From positions 28,858 to 92,857 of the forward strand of contig NZ_QAVX01000020.1 of assembly GCF_003121485.1 (NCBI RefSeq): a stretch of 64,000 nucleotides of DNA, read 5' to 3'. This document shows, in pieces, positions 55,005-64,000 of the stretch (position 1 is its first letter; every line of letters begins with the position of its first letter). Below the pieces are notes generated by a model. That model saw only the letters and a list, made by a program, of their open reading frames with translations, did not search any database and was not told the DNA's origin. Position numbers and translations under genes: made by a program. The DNA comes from Dyella sp. C11. GTDB taxonomy: Bacteria; Pseudomonadota; Gammaproteobacteria; Xanthomonadales; Rhodanobacteraceae.

Positions 55005-56444
55005 TCAGCCGCGCGAACGCAGGCGACTGTGTCGGTAGCCGTAGCCGATGTAGATGAGCATGCCGATGGCGGTCCAGCCGGCCAGCAACATCCAGTTGCC
55101 GGCGTTCATCTGCGCCAGCAGGAACAAGCACACGACAACGCCCAGCGAACAGACCACCGGCGCTGCGGGCACACGGAAACCGCGCGGCAGGTCCGGGCGC
55201 GTGCGTCGCAGCACCAGCACGCCGACGCACACCGTGGCGAACGCAAGCAGTGTGCCCATCGACAGCAGGTCGCCCAGCAGGCTCAGCGGGAACACTGCCG
55301 CCAGCAAGCCGCCCACGATACCCACCAGCACCGTCGTGCGATGCGGCGTGCGGAAGCGGTCATGCACGGCGCCAAACGTGCGCGGCAACAGACCATCGCC
55401 TGCCATGGTGTAGAGGATGCGCGCCAGGCCCATGTGCATCACCAGGATCACCGAGGTAAGCCCTGCCACGGCACCGATCTGCGTCAGCACCTTGAGCCAC
55501 GCCAGCGCCGGATGTGCAGCCAGCGCCGTCGCCACCGGCTCGGCGGTGGCCAGCTCCGCATACGGCACCAGGCCGGTGAGTACCGCCGCCACGACGATGT
55601 AGAGCACGGTGCAGATGGCGAGCGAGATGAGGATGCCCGCCGGCACGTTCTGCTGAGGGTTGCGTGTTTCCTGCGCCGCGGTGGCCACGGCATCGAAACC
55701 GATGTACGCGTAGAACACGCTGGTCGCCGCACGGAACACGCCTGACCAGCCGAAATGCTCGCCGCCCTGATTCGCCGGCACGTAGGGATGCCACAGCGAG
55801 GTATCGATGTACTGCAGGCCAAACACCACGAACAGGATCACCACCAGCACCTTGAGTACCACCACCACGCTGGCGAACAGCGTGGATTGCCGCGTGCCGG
55901 CGTAGAGCAATGCCGTGATCGCGGCGACGACCAGCAAGGCCGGCAGGTTCATCAGTGCACCGGTGACCACGAAATGGCCGTCCTTGAAGGCCAGCGGAGC
56001 GTTCGCCAGCATGGCCGGCACCTCGATGCCCATGCTGTGCAGCAGTCCCACGCCGTAGCCGGACCAGCCCACCGCCACCGCTGACACCGCCAGCAGGTAT
56101 TCGGCCACCACGTTCCAACCGATGAACCAGGCCAGCAGTTCGCCAAAGGTGGCGTAGGCATACACATAAGCGCTGCCCGACACCGGCAGCATGGCCGCGA
56201 ACTCCGCGTAGCTCAGCGCCGCCAGCGCGGCGGCCAGACCGGCCAGCACGAACGAGATCGTGAGCGCCGGGCCCGCATGCTCGGCGGCCGCCTGGCCGGT
56301 GATCACGAAAATGCCGGCGCCGATCACCGCGCCCACGCCCAGCACGATCAAGTCCTTGAGACCCAGCGTACGACGCAGGTTGTCGCTGGCCGCGAGCGAG
56401 GCCTCAATGGGTTTGACGGTGAAGAGCGAGCGGATCAGCGACAT
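55005..56444 (-). CDS. APC-family cationic amino acid permease
   Basis: The ATG at 56444, with GGAAAA upstream, gives 479 residues; a longer frame exists but the added part is not family-like. Twelve or so helices. The start SLIRSLFTVKPIEASLAASDNLRRTLGLKDLIVLGVGAVIGAGIFVITG and the FYAYIGFDAVATAAQETRNPQQNVPAGI motif are those of the YfnA/CAT-type permeases. It imports or exchanges amino acids at the inner membrane. It diverges from the TlpA-like gene. Confidence 0.92.
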   Translation of the reverse strand: MSLIRSLFTVKPIEASLAASDNLRRTLGLKDLIVLGVGAVIGAGIFVITGQAAAEHAGPALTISFVLAGLAAALAALSYAEFAAMLPVSGSAYVYAYATFGELLAWFIGWNVVAEYLLAVSAVAVGWSGYGVGLLHSMGIEVPAMLANAPLAFKDGHFVVTGALMNLPALLVVAAITALLYAGTRQSTLFASVVVVLKVLVVILFVVFGLQYIDTSLWHPYVPANQGGEHFGWSGVFRAATSVFYAYIGFDAVATAAQETRNPQQNVPAGILISLAICTVLYIVVAAVLTGLVPYAELATAEPVATALAAHPALAWLKVLTQIGAVAGLTSVILVMHMGLARILYTMAGDGLLPRTFGAVHDRFRTPHRTTVLVGIVGGLLAAVFPLSLLGDLLSMGTLLAFATVCVGVLVLRRTRPDLPRGFRVPAAPVVCSLGVVVCLFLLAQMNAGNWMLLAGWTAIGMLIYIGYGYRHSRLRSRG

Positions 56445-56603
56445 CGACGTTTTCCGGGTGGCCAGCAGCCACCATTCATGGGGAGAAAGCCCCGGACCAT
56501 GCCAGCCCCGCCGGCTCCCTGCAACCGCCATGGGTCAGCCCCCGACCAGCCAGGCGCATCGTCGGACTGCTCCGCTATGCTGCGCCGATCAGGGAGGAAA
56601 ACG

Positions 56604-57155
56604 ATGAAACGATCCATTCGAAGCGTATTGGCCGTGGCGGCCCTTGGCCTGGCCACGCTCTGCCAGGCCCGCCCCGGACCGGGCGACATCCCGCCCGATT
56701 TCCTGGGCCACGACAAGGACGGCCACGACGTGCTGGTCTCCAGCATGCGCGGCAAGGTGGTCATCGTGTCGTTCTGGGCATCCTGGTGCGGCTATTGCCG
56801 CAAGGAACTGCCGGTGCTCGCCGCACTGCAGAAGCTCAAAGGGGCGGACAAACTGGAAGTCGTCGGCGTCAATCATGACGACGACTACGACAAGTACAAG
56901 GATCTTCGCCGTCGCTGGAAGGATCTCGCCGTCATCCTGACCTACGACGCGCCCGACGGGCACATCGCCAAGCCCTACAAGATCGATGGCCTGCCCTTCA
57001 TGGTCATGATCGGTCGCGACGGCCGCATCGCCCAGGTCTACACCGGCTACGGCGAAGACATGCTGGACACCATCCTGTCGCAGGTGGACGACCTGCTCGC
57101 GCAGCCCGCGCCAGATGCCGCGCCCGCCACCGCGGCAACACCGGCATCCTCCTGA
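56604..57155 (+). CDS. TlpA-like periplasmic thioredoxin
   Basis: AGGGAGG precedes the ATG, giving 183 residues. A signal peptide (MKRSIRSVLAVAALGLATLCQA) is followed by a thioredoxin fold with FWASWCGYCRKELPVL (active WCGYC), the family insert DDDYDKYKDLRRRWK and the cis-proline in GLPFMVMIGRDGRI. It probably reduces disulfides in the periplasm or in cytochrome maturation. An Ala/Pro-rich tail (QPAPDAAPATAATPASS) is unusual. dnaE follows 92 bases later. Confidence 0.9.
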   Translation: MKRSIRSVLAVAALGLATLCQARPGPGDIPPDFLGHDKDGHDVLVSSMRGKVVIVSFWASWCGYCRKELPVLAALQKLKGADKLEVVGVNHDDDYDKYKDLRRRWKDLAVILTYDAPDGHIAKPYKIDGLPFMVMIGRDGRIAQVYTGYGEDMLDTILSQVDDLLAQPAPDAAPATAATPASS

Positions 57156-57247
57156 TCCCACGCGGAAAAGCCGGACCGGGAGCAATGTCAATTCTTGCCC
57201 GGTCCGGGCCGCGACGTTAGGCTGGACATCCATCTTGCGCGTGCGCC

Positions 57248-60200
57248 ATGTCCGTCCGCTTCGCTCACCTCCACCTGCACAGCGAATACTCGCTGGTCGA
57301 CTCGACCATCCGTATCAAGGGACTGGTCGACGCCTGCGTGCGCCAGGGTATTCCGGCCGTCGCGCTCACCGACGACAGCAACATGTTCGCGCTGGTGAAG
57401 TTCTACAAGGCGTGCAGCGCGGCTGGCATCAAGCCGATCGGCGGCGTGGACCTGTGGATCAGCGCACCGGATGATCCGCGCCCGTGGCGCCTCACCTTCC
57501 TGTGCCAGAACCACGAGGGTTATCTCAACCTGTCGCGCCTGGTGTCGCGTGCGTGGCGCGACGGCCAGCACAGCGGCCGCGCGATGGTGGATGCCGCGTG
57601 GCTCACGCCGGAAGTCACCAACGGCTTGATCGCCGTCCTCGGTCGCGAAAGCGAAGCCGGGCGAATCGCCGTGAACCAGGGCGTGGATATCGCGGCCATG
57701 CGCCTGCGTCCATTTGCGACGCAGATGGCCGATCGACTGTACCTGGAACTGACCCGCACCGGTCGCGAAGGCGAGGAAAACTGGAACGCCGCTGCGCTCG
57801 CACTCGCCGCGCAGCTTGAGCTTCCGGTGATCGCCAGCAACGACGTGCGCTTCCTCAAGCAGGAAGGTTTCGAATCGCACGAAGCGCGCGTGTGCATCAA
57901 CCAGGGCCGCGTGCTCGGCGATCCCAAGCGTCCGCGCGACTACAGCGACCAGCAGTACCTGAAATCGCCCGAGGAAATGGAGGCGCTTTTTGCCGACATC
58001 CCCGAAGCGCTGGAAAACACCATCGAGCTCGCCAAGCGCTGCACGCTGGAGCTGAATTTCGGCACGTACTACCTGCCCGACTTCCCGGTGCCCGAAGGCC
58101 ACGACCTGGCCAGCTACATCCGCGAAATTTCGCGCGAAGGCTTGAAGGAACGCCTGGCTTTTGCCGGCGTCGCTCCTGGCCGCACGCGCGAGGAATACGA
58201 AGCGCGCCTGGAACGCGAGCTGGACGTCATCATCAAGATGGGCTTCCCCGGCTACTTCCTGATCGTGGCGGACTTCATCAACTGGGGTAAGCAGAACGGC
58301 ATTCCGGTGGGCCCGGGTCGTGGTTCGGGTGCGGGTTCGCTCGGGGCGTGGGTGCTGAAGATTACCGATCTGGACCCGATCCAGTTCGACCTGCTGTTCG
58401 AGCGATTCCTGAATCCCGAACGCGTGTCGATGCCTGACTTCGACATCGACTTCTGCATGGATCGCCGCGACGAGGTGATCGACTACGTCGCGCGCAAATA
58501 CGGCCGCGACCACGTCAGCCAGATCATCACCTACGGCTCGATGGCGGCGAAGGCCGTGCTGCGCGACTCCGGCCGCGTGCTTGGCATGGGTTACAACGCG
58601 GTGGACCGCATCGCCAAACTCATTCCCGCGCGCCCGCTCGACCTCACGCTGCAATGCGCGCTGGGTCGTTCGGAGAAGGCGAAGAAAGAGCCCGACCGCA
58701 TCGTCAAGGATTTCTGCGACCTCTACGAGCAGGACGAAGAAGCACGCACGCTGATCGATCTGGCGCTCAGCCTTGAAAGCCTGACGCGCGGCGTCGGCAA
58801 GCACGCCGGTGGCGTGGTGATCGGTCCCAAGCCGCTCACGGAATTCGCCCCGCTGTATTGCGAACCGGGCGGCGCGGGCGTCGTCACGCAATACGACAAG
58901 GACGACGTGGAAGCCGTCGGCCTGGTGAAGTTCGACTTCCTTGGCCTGCGCACGCTCACCATCATCGATTGGGCGGTGAAGGCCATCAACGCGCGTCGCG
59001 CAGCGACGGGCGAGAAGGAACTCGACATCGCGGCCATCGCCACCGATGACCCGGCCGCGTACGACCTGCTGAAGAAAGCGCAGACCGTCGCCGTGTTCCA
59101 GCTCGAATCCTCGGGCATGCAACGCATGCTCAAGGACGCGAAGCCCGACCGCTTCGAGGACATCATTGCGCTGGTGGCGCTGTATCGCCCCGGCCCGATG
59201 GACCTGATTCCCAGCTTCGTGGCGCGCAAGCACGGCCGCGAGGAAGTGATCTATCCCGACCCGCGCGTCGAGCCGATCCTGAAAGAGACCTACGGCATCA
59301 TGGTCTATCAGGAGCAGGTGATGCAGATGGCGCAGATCGTGGGCGGTTACTCGCTCGGCGGCGCCGACCTGCTGCGTCGTGCGATGGGCAAGAAGAAACT
59401 CGAGGAAATGGCGAAGGAGCGCGCCAAGTTCCGCGAGGGCGCCGCCAAGGACGGTCTCACCGGCGAGAAGGCCGACGAGATCTTCGACTTGATGGAGAAG
59501 TTCGCGGGCTACGGCTTCAACAAGTCGCACGCCGCCGCCTACGCGCTGGTTTCGTATCACACCGCATGGTTGAAGGCGCACTACCCCGCCGAGTTCATGG
59601 CCGCGACGATTTCGTCGGACATGGACAACACCGACAAAGCGGTGACCTTCATCGACGAGTCCAAGGCGATTGGACTCACCGTGTTGCCGCCGGACGTCAA
59701 TGCGTCCGAGTTCATGTTTGTCGCCGTCGAACCCAGGGTGATCCGCTACGGCCTCGGCGCCATCAAGGGCGTCGGTCAAGGTGCGTGCGAAGCGATTGCC
59801 GATGAGCGCCGTCGCAGCGGTGCGTACAAGGATCTCGCGGATTTCTGCCGTCGCGTGGATTCGACCAAGCTCAACCGTCGCGTGCTCGAAGCGCTGATTC
59901 TTTCCGGCGCGCTCGATGCGCTGGCACCCAATCGCGCCAGCCTGATGACGCAGCTGCCGAACGCCATGAAGGCGGCGGACCAGCACCTGAAGAACAAGCA
60001 ATCCGGCCAGAACGACATGTTCGGCGCGAGCATGTCCATTGGAAGCGGGGGAAATACCGCGCCGACCGTGGAAGTGGACCTGCCGGTGGTGGCCGACTGG
60101 CCGCTCGAACAGAAACTGCAAGGCGAGCGCGACACGCTCGGCCATTACCTTTCCGGCCATCCCACCGATCCGTGGAAGGACGAGCTGGCGCAGCTTTCCA

Positions 60201-60820
60201 CCTGCCCGCTGGGCGAGATCGGCGACCGCTACCAGCCACCCAAGCCGCGCAAGAACGACGACGGTGACAGCAACCGCTTCCGCCGCGGTCCGGATACACC
60301 GTGGACGGTGGCCGGCATGGTCACCGGCGTGCGCAAGCGCGGTGACAGCGACGCCTTTGTGCGCCTGGAAGACGGCACCGGCATCATCGAGGTGAGTTTC
60401 TTCGGCGAGCTGTACCAGCAGATCGCCCCGATGCTGACGCGCGATCAGATGCTGGTGGTCGAAGGCGGCCTGCGCATCGACGACTTCTCCGGCGGCGGCT
60501 TCGCCCTGCGCGCGCGCAGCGCCTACACCCTTGGCGACGCCTGCCGTCGCTTCGCGCGCCTGCTGCGTTTAAAACTGAATGGCGTGAATGCTGGCCTGGT
60601 CGACGACCTGCGCCGCACGCTGTCCGGCTACCGCGGAGGCCGCGCCAGCGTCATCCTCCACGGCTATCACAACGCCCTTGCACAGGCCGACCTGGAGCTG
60701 GGCGAGGAGTGGCGCGTGGATGCCATTCCCGAGCTGTTGCGGGCCATTCGCGCCGTCTCCGGCGTGGAGGCTGCCAAGCTTCGCATCGTGAAGACGGACG
60801 ACCGCCCGCGCGGCGATTGA
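57248..60820 (+). CDS. dnaE: DNA polymerase III subunit alpha
   Basis: The protein has 1190 residues. The N-terminal PHP domain has FAHLHLHSEYSLVDS. The palm has GPGRGSGAGSLGAWVL and PDFDIDFCMDRRDEVI with the catalytic Asp pair, then GVGKHAGGVVI. The fingers and beta-binding region include YRPGPMDLIPSFVARKHG and GYGFNKSHAAAYALVSY. An OB domain near residue 1015 (WTVAGMVTGVRKRGDSD) follows. It is the replicative polymerase. It is followed by inverted repeats before accA. Confidence 0.97.
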   Translation: MSVRFAHLHLHSEYSLVDSTIRIKGLVDACVRQGIPAVALTDDSNMFALVKFYKACSAAGIKPIGGVDLWISAPDDPRPWRLTFLCQNHEGYLNLSRLVSRAWRDGQHSGRAMVDAAWLTPEVTNGLIAVLGRESEAGRIAVNQGVDIAAMRLRPFATQMADRLYLELTRTGREGEENWNAAALALAAQLELPVIASNDVRFLKQEGFESHEARVCINQGRVLGDPKRPRDYSDQQYLKSPEEMEALFADIPEALENTIELAKRCTLELNFGTYYLPDFPVPEGHDLASYIREISREGLKERLAFAGVAPGRTREEYEARLERELDVIIKMGFPGYFLIVADFINWGKQNGIPVGPGRGSGAGSLGAWVLKITDLDPIQFDLLFERFLNPERVSMPDFDIDFCMDRRDEVIDYVARKYGRDHVSQIITYGSMAAKAVLRDSGRVLGMGYNAVDRIAKLIPARPLDLTLQCALGRSEKAKKEPDRIVKDFCDLYEQDEEARTLIDLALSLESLTRGVGKHAGGVVIGPKPLTEFAPLYCEPGGAGVVTQYDKDDVEAVGLVKFDFLGLRTLTIIDWAVKAINARRAATGEKELDIAAIATDDPAAYDLLKKAQTVAVFQLESSGMQRMLKDAKPDRFEDIIALVALYRPGPMDLIPSFVARKHGREEVIYPDPRVEPILKETYGIMVYQEQVMQMAQIVGGYSLGGADLLRRAMGKKKLEEMAKERAKFREGAAKDGLTGEKADEIFDLMEKFAGYGFNKSHAAAYALVSYHTAWLKAHYPAEFMAATISSDMDNTDKAVTFIDESKAIGLTVLPPDVNASEFMFVAVEPRVIRYGLGAIKGVGQGACEAIADERRRSGAYKDLADFCRRVDSTKLNRRVLEALILSGALDALAPNRASLMTQLPNAMKAADQHLKNKQSGQNDMFGASMSIGSGGNTAPTVEVDLPVVADWPLEQKLQGERDTLGHYLSGHPTDPWKDELAQLSTCPLGEIGDRYQPPKPRKNDDGDSNRFRRGPDTPWTVAGMVTGVRKRGDSDAFVRLEDGTGIIEVSFFGELYQQIAPMLTRDQMLVVEGGLRIDDFSGGGFALRARSAYTLGDACRRFARLLRLKLNGVNAGLVDDLRRTLSGYRGGRASVILHGYHNALAQADLELGEEWRVDAIPELLRAIRAVSGVEAAKLRIVKTDDRPRGD

Positions 60821-60845
60821 GTCGCCGCCGGTCTCAATCACTCTT

Positions 60846-60973
60846 GCTCGTCATTCCGGCGCAGGCCGGAATCCAGGGCGTTAGCGCTTGGTCTTCGCGG
60901 TGCCCCTCAGCAGCTCTCTCGCGAAGACTGGTCGTCAGGCAACTGGATTCCGGCCTGCGCCGGAATGACGAGC
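60846..60973. repeat. Paired inverted repeat, family B, with nested stem
   Basis: Arms of 31 bases at 60846–60876 and 60943–60973 are inverted copies (first begins GCTCGTCATTCCGGCGCAGG). Inside, GTCTTCGCG (60891–60899) pairs with CGCGAAGAC (60920–60928). A related single copy lies at 21969. It sits between dnaE and accA. Confidence 0.8.
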
Positions 60974-61075
60974 AGGAAGCGCGTCTTCACTCTTTCCTCA
61001 CCCCCATACGCCCCCGTTTCCGCGATTTTTCCCAGATCGGTATACTGGCGCGCTTCCGGTTATGAACTGCACCGA

Positions 61076-62032
61076 ATGAATCCCAACTTCCTCGATTTCG
61101 AACAACCCATCGCCGAACTGGACGCGAAGATTGAAGAGCTTCGCCACGCCAGTCACGGGCAGGCGTTCAACATCGACGAAGAAGTCGGCCGCCTGCGCGA
61201 GAAGCTGAAGCTCAAGACCAACGAGATCTTCCGCAACCTCACGCCGTGGCAGGTGACGCAGCTGTCGCGTCATCCGGGTCGTCCTTACACGCTCGATTAC
61301 ATCAGCGTGATGTGCGACGAATTCCACGAGCTGGCCGGCGACCGCGCCTATGCGGACGATGCCGCCATCGTGGGTGGCCTGGGTCGCATCAACGGCCGTT
61401 CGGTGATGATCATCGGCCACCAGAAGGCACGCGATACCAAGGGCAAGGTGCGCCGCAATTTCGGCATGCCGCGTCCCGAGGGTTACCGCAAGGCGCTGCG
61501 CCTGATGAAGATGGCCGAGCGTTTCGGCCTGCCGCTGATCACGCTGATCGACACTCCTGGCGCCTACCCCGGCGTCGGCGCCGAAGAGCGCGGCCAGTCC
61601 GAAGCCATTGCCCGCAACCTGCTGGAAATGGCGGACCTGAAAACGCCCATCGTCTGCACCGTGATCGGTGAAGGTGGTTCCGGCGGCGCACTCGCCATCG
61701 GCGTGGGTGACCGCACGGTGATGCTCCAGTACTCCACTTACTCGGTGATTTCGCCGGAAGGCTGCGCGTCCATCCTGTGGAAGAGCGCCGAGAAAGCCAA
61801 GGACGCCGCCGAAGCGCTGGGCCTCACCGCCCCGCGCCTGCTGGAGCTGGGCCTGATCGACAAGGTCGTGCGCGAACCGCTGGGCGGCGCCCATCGCAAC
61901 CCGCATTCCATGGCAGTGCGCCTGAAGGCCGTACTGCTCAACCAGCTCGACGAGCTGGAAGCGCTGCCGATGCAGGATCTGCTGGACCTGCGCTACAAGC
62001 GCCTGCGCGGCTACGGCGCCTACACCGAGTAA
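61076..62032 (+). CDS. accA: Acetyl-CoA carboxylase carboxyltransferase subunit alpha
   Basis: The protein has 318 residues, starting [30 protein letters not shown] box at 61041 is a plausible −10. The crotonase-fold signature runs from [32 protein letters not shown] through [25 protein letters not shown] to [16 protein letters not shown]. With AccD it transfers CO2 from biotin to acetyl-CoA for fatty acid synthesis. The VOC gene starts six bases after its stop. Confidence 0.97.
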   Translation: MNPNFLDFEQPIAELDAKIEELRHASHGQAFNIDEEVGRLREKLKLKTNEIFRNLTPWQVTQLSRHPGRPYTLDYISVMCDEFHELAGDRAYADDAAIVGGLGRINGRSVMIIGHQKARDTKGKVRRNFGMPRPEGYRKALRLMKMAERFGLPLITLIDTPGAYPGVGAEERGQSEAIARNLLEMADLKTPIVCTVIGEGGSGGALAIGVGDRTVMLQYSTYSVISPEGCASILWKSAEKAKDAAEALGLTAPRLLELGLIDKVVREPLGGAHRNPHSMAVRLKAVLLNQLDELEALPMQDLLDLRYKRLRGYGAYTE

Positions 62033-62038
62033 GCCTGC

Positions 62039-62419
62039 ATGAGCGTGCGCAGGCTCGACCACGTCAACCTGCGCGCGCCGGCCAACCTCATCGAGCAGGT
62101 GCGGCGCTTTTACGTCGATGTGCTGGGTTTCGAGGAAGGTCCGCGTCCACCGGTTCGTTCACGTGGCCATTGGCTTTATGCCGGCGGCGCACCGCTGCTT
62201 CATCTTTCCATCATCGAAGACGAACACCGCGCGCCCGCACCCACCGGCTGGATCGCCCATGTCGCGCTCGCCTGCGATGACCTGACCGCCATGCGCCAAC
62301 GCCTCGACCACGCCGGCGTGGCCTACCGCATCGGCGGTTCACCGGAACAGGTGCAGTTGTTTCTGCTCGATCCCGCGGGCATCACCGTGGAACTCAACTT
62401 TGCTGCCGGCGCGGCCTGA
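62039..62419 (+). CDS. VOC-superfamily (glyoxalase-like) protein
   Basis: The protein has 126 residues. It begins MSVRRLDHVNLRAPANLIEQVRRFYVDVLGFEEG, with DHVNL as first metal ligand site, and has GWIAHVALACDDL and LLDPAGITVELNF (Glu ligand). Such proteins are metal-dependent lyases, dioxygenases or resistance proteins; the substrate is unknown. It is likely cotranscribed with accA. Confidence 0.85.
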   Translation: MSVRRLDHVNLRAPANLIEQVRRFYVDVLGFEEGPRPPVRSRGHWLYAGGAPLLHLSIIEDEHRAPAPTGWIAHVALACDDLTAMRQRLDHAGVAYRIGGSPEQVQLFLLDPAGITVELNFAAGAA

Positions 62420-62489
62420 GCGCATCACGTCACCGCCCGCTCACACGCTCGCGCTACCATCCGCGGCAACGCCGCCCGGAAACGCGTCC

Positions 62490-63245
62490 ATGGCCAACGA
62501 ACACGCCACCAAGCTTGCCGTTCTCATCGACGCCGACAACGCGCAACCGACCATTGCGGAACCGCTGCTCGCCGAAGTAGCCAAGTACGGCACGGCGCAC
62601 GTCAAGCGCGCCTATGGCGATTGGACGTCCAATCACCTCAAGGGATGGAAGGAACAGCTGCTCACGCAGTCCATCCAGCCGATCCAGCAATTCGGCTACA
62701 CCAGCGGCAAGAACGCGACCGATTCGGCCATGATCATCGACGCCATGGACCTGCTGTATTCGGGGCGTTTCGATGGTTTTTGCATCGTCTCCAGCGACAG
62801 CGATTTCACGCGACTGGCGGCGCGCATCCGTGAATCGGGATTGATCGTCTACGGCTTTGGCGAGCGCAAGACACCCGACCCGTTCGTCGCGGCGTGCGAC
62901 AAGTTCGTCTACACCGACATCCTGATTGCCAAGCCCGACGAGGAGCAGCCGCTCAAGCCGCGTACCGCTGCCCAGCTCAAGCAGGATTCCAGCCTGGTGA
63001 ACCTGCTTCGCAATGCGGTGGAAGCGTCGTCGGACGACGATGGATGGGCAACGCTGAGCGGCGTGGGCTCCATTGTCACCAAGCAGCGCCCGAACTTCGA
63101 TGCACGCAGTTATGGCTACAACAAGCTCAGCGAACTCATCACTGCGACCACACTGTTCGAGATCGACCGGCGCAGTCCCGGTGATGGACGTCCCAAGGTG
63201 ATCTACGTGCGCAACAAGGGCAAGAAAGCCACCACCCGTGAGTAA
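62490..63245 (+). CDS. NYN-domain nuclease-like protein with OST-HTH/LOTUS domain
   Basis: The ATG at 62490 gives 251 residues; the longer open frame adds no homologous sequence. The NYN (PIN-like) domain has LAVLIDADNAQP, KNATDSAMIIDAMDLLYSG and GFCIVSSDSDFTRLAARIRESG, with the acidic cluster of a metal-dependent RNase. The C-terminal part (about 170–240: DGWATLSGVGSIVTKQRPNFDARSYGYNKLSELI) is an OST-HTH/LOTUS-like RNA-binding domain. It probably cleaves RNA. The tilS start overlaps its end by eight bases. Confidence 0.9.
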   Translation: MANEHATKLAVLIDADNAQPTIAEPLLAEVAKYGTAHVKRAYGDWTSNHLKGWKEQLLTQSIQPIQQFGYTSGKNATDSAMIIDAMDLLYSGRFDGFCIVSSDSDFTRLAARIRESGLIVYGFGERKTPDPFVAACDKFVYTDILIAKPDEEQPLKPRTAAQLKQDSSLVNLLRNAVEASSDDDGWATLSGVGSIVTKQRPNFDARSYGYNKLSELITATTLFEIDRRSPGDGRPKVIYVRNKGKKATTRE

Positions 63246-64000
63246 GCTGATCGATACCCTGCAACGCGCCCTGCACGAGCAGTCGCAAGGCGAACTGTGC
63301 GTGGCCTACAGCGGTGGCCCCGACTCCACCGCGTTGCTGCACGCGCTGTCGCAACTGCCCGCGGCCCGAGCTCGCGGATTGCGCGCGTTGCATGTGGATC
63401 ACGGGCTTCACGCCGACAGCCACGCCTGGGCCAGTCACTGTCGACAGCTCGCACACGAATGGGGCGTGATGTGCCTGGTGATGCGCGTGGACGTGGATCA
63501 TGCGCGCGGCTATGGACTGGAAGCGGCGGCGCGTGAGGCGCGTTATCGCGTGTTTGCCGCCGCGCTGAAGCACGACGAGCACTTGTTGCTGGCACATCAT
63601 CGAAACGACCAGGTCGAAACCGTGCTGCTGAAATTGCTGCGCGGTGCCGGCCCGGAAGGCCTGGGTGGCATGCGCGCCATGCGTCGACTTGGCCAGGGCA
63701 TGCTGTGGCGCCCCTTGCTCGAGACGCCACGCGATGTATTGCGCGACTACGTGGCGCAGCACGAACTGCCGTGCATCGATGATCCGTCGAACAACGATGC
63801 GCGCCTTTCGCGCAACTTCCTCCGTCACGAGATCCTGCCGCGCCTGAGCCAGCACTGGCCGCAGGCGGAGGATTCAATCGTGCACAGTGCGCGGCTCCAT
63901 CGTTCGGCTGCCGACGCACTGGAACGGCAATGGCGCATCGAACAAGCGCGCCTGCTCGATCCGCACAGCGGCAGTCTCGATGCCCATGGCTGGCTGGCCC
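63238..64000 (+). CDS. tilS: tRNA(Ile)-lysidine synthase, 5' part (continues beyond window)
   Basis: The GTG at 63238 overlaps the NYN gene by eight bases. The PP-loop is CVAYSGGPDSTALLHAL, followed by LHVDHGLHADSHAWASHC, LEAAAREARYRVF, LLLAHHRNDQVETVLLKLLRGAG and CIDDPSNNDARLSRNFLRHEILP. It converts C34 of the AUA-reading tRNA-Ile to lysidine. The C-terminal domain lies outside the window. Coupling to an RNase-like gene is noteworthy. Confidence 0.95.
   Translation, partial: MSKLIDTLQRALHEQSQGELCVAYSGGPDSTALLHALSQLPAARARGLRALHVDHGLHADSHAWASHCRQLAHEWGVMCLVMRVDVDHARGYGLEAAAREARYRVFAAALKHDEHLLLAHHRNDQVETVLLKLLRGAGPEGLGGMRAMRRLGQGMLWRPLLETPRDVLRDYVAQHELPCIDDPSNNDARLSRNFLRHEILPRLSQHWPQAEDSIVHSARLHRSAADALERQWRIEQARLLDPHSGSLDAHGWLA

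Noticed and set aside
57188..60160. A 990-codon open frame opposite dnaE
   Set aside because: Antisense shadow of dnaE; no ribosome site or recognisable product.

Overview
The window is a GC-rich, gene-dense bacterial chromosome segment. The backbone order map–glnD–dapD on one strand and rpsB–tsf–pyrH–frr–uppS–cdsA–dxr–rseP–bamA–lpxD–fabZ–lpxA–lpxB–rnhB–dnaE–accA–tilS on the other is the classic gammaproteobacterial arrangement. The high GC, frequent GTG/TTG starts, dispersed TGTAGGAGCGC-type repeats and accessory gene content point to the Xanthomonadales, most likely Rhodanobacteraceae (Dyella/Luteibacter/Rhodanobacter-like). The genus is an inference. No tRNA, rRNA, insertion sequence, prophage or CRISPR array was seen.

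Region 1 (1–18,850) is mixed housekeeping: the end of an APC permease, an SH3/proline-rich exported protein, a GT2 glycosyltransferase, a small HExxH membrane protein, TrxC, SelO, the RNA modification genes rsuA, rsmC and an RluA-type synthase, a secreted trypsin-like protease, a Bcr/CflA exporter, a fluoride riboswitch with crcB and a DUF190 gene, cfa, a TraB/GumN protein, parC flanked on both sides by the same inverted repeat, and a secreted low-complexity protein.

Region 2 (19,060–26,562) is the most unusual. A tight plus-strand operon (esterase, two half-size DMT transporters, DegT-type PLP aminotransferase) faces a minus-strand set (CPBP protease, arginase-fold protein, GNAT/BioF2-type acyltransferase). 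The last of these is divergent from a dedicated acyl carrier protein and FabF-like ketosynthase. Together they look like an uncharacterised acyl-carrier-dependent pathway making and exporting an amino- or acyl-amino compound. The function is inferred, not shown.

Region 3 (26,640–39,386) holds two Nudix genes, a DUF2233 lipoprotein, a penicillin-acylase-like protein, then a minus-strand lysine/nitrogen block: map, glnD, a YfaZ-like porin, dapD, an ArsC/YffB-like protein, DUF2165, a ferritin-like/VIT1 fusion and dapE.

Region 4 (39,400–64,000) carries translation factors (S2, EF-Ts, RRF), UMP kinase, isoprenoid and phospholipid genes (uppS, cdsA, dxr), the envelope genes rseP and bamA, the lipid A start pathway (lpxD, fabZ, lpxA, lpxB), rnhB, a small unknown protein, an APC permease, a TlpA-like thioredoxin, dnaE, accA, a VOC protein, a NYN/LOTUS protein and the start of tilS. 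Several genes overlap by 4–8 bases, and hairpins, promoters and terminators punctuate the blocks.
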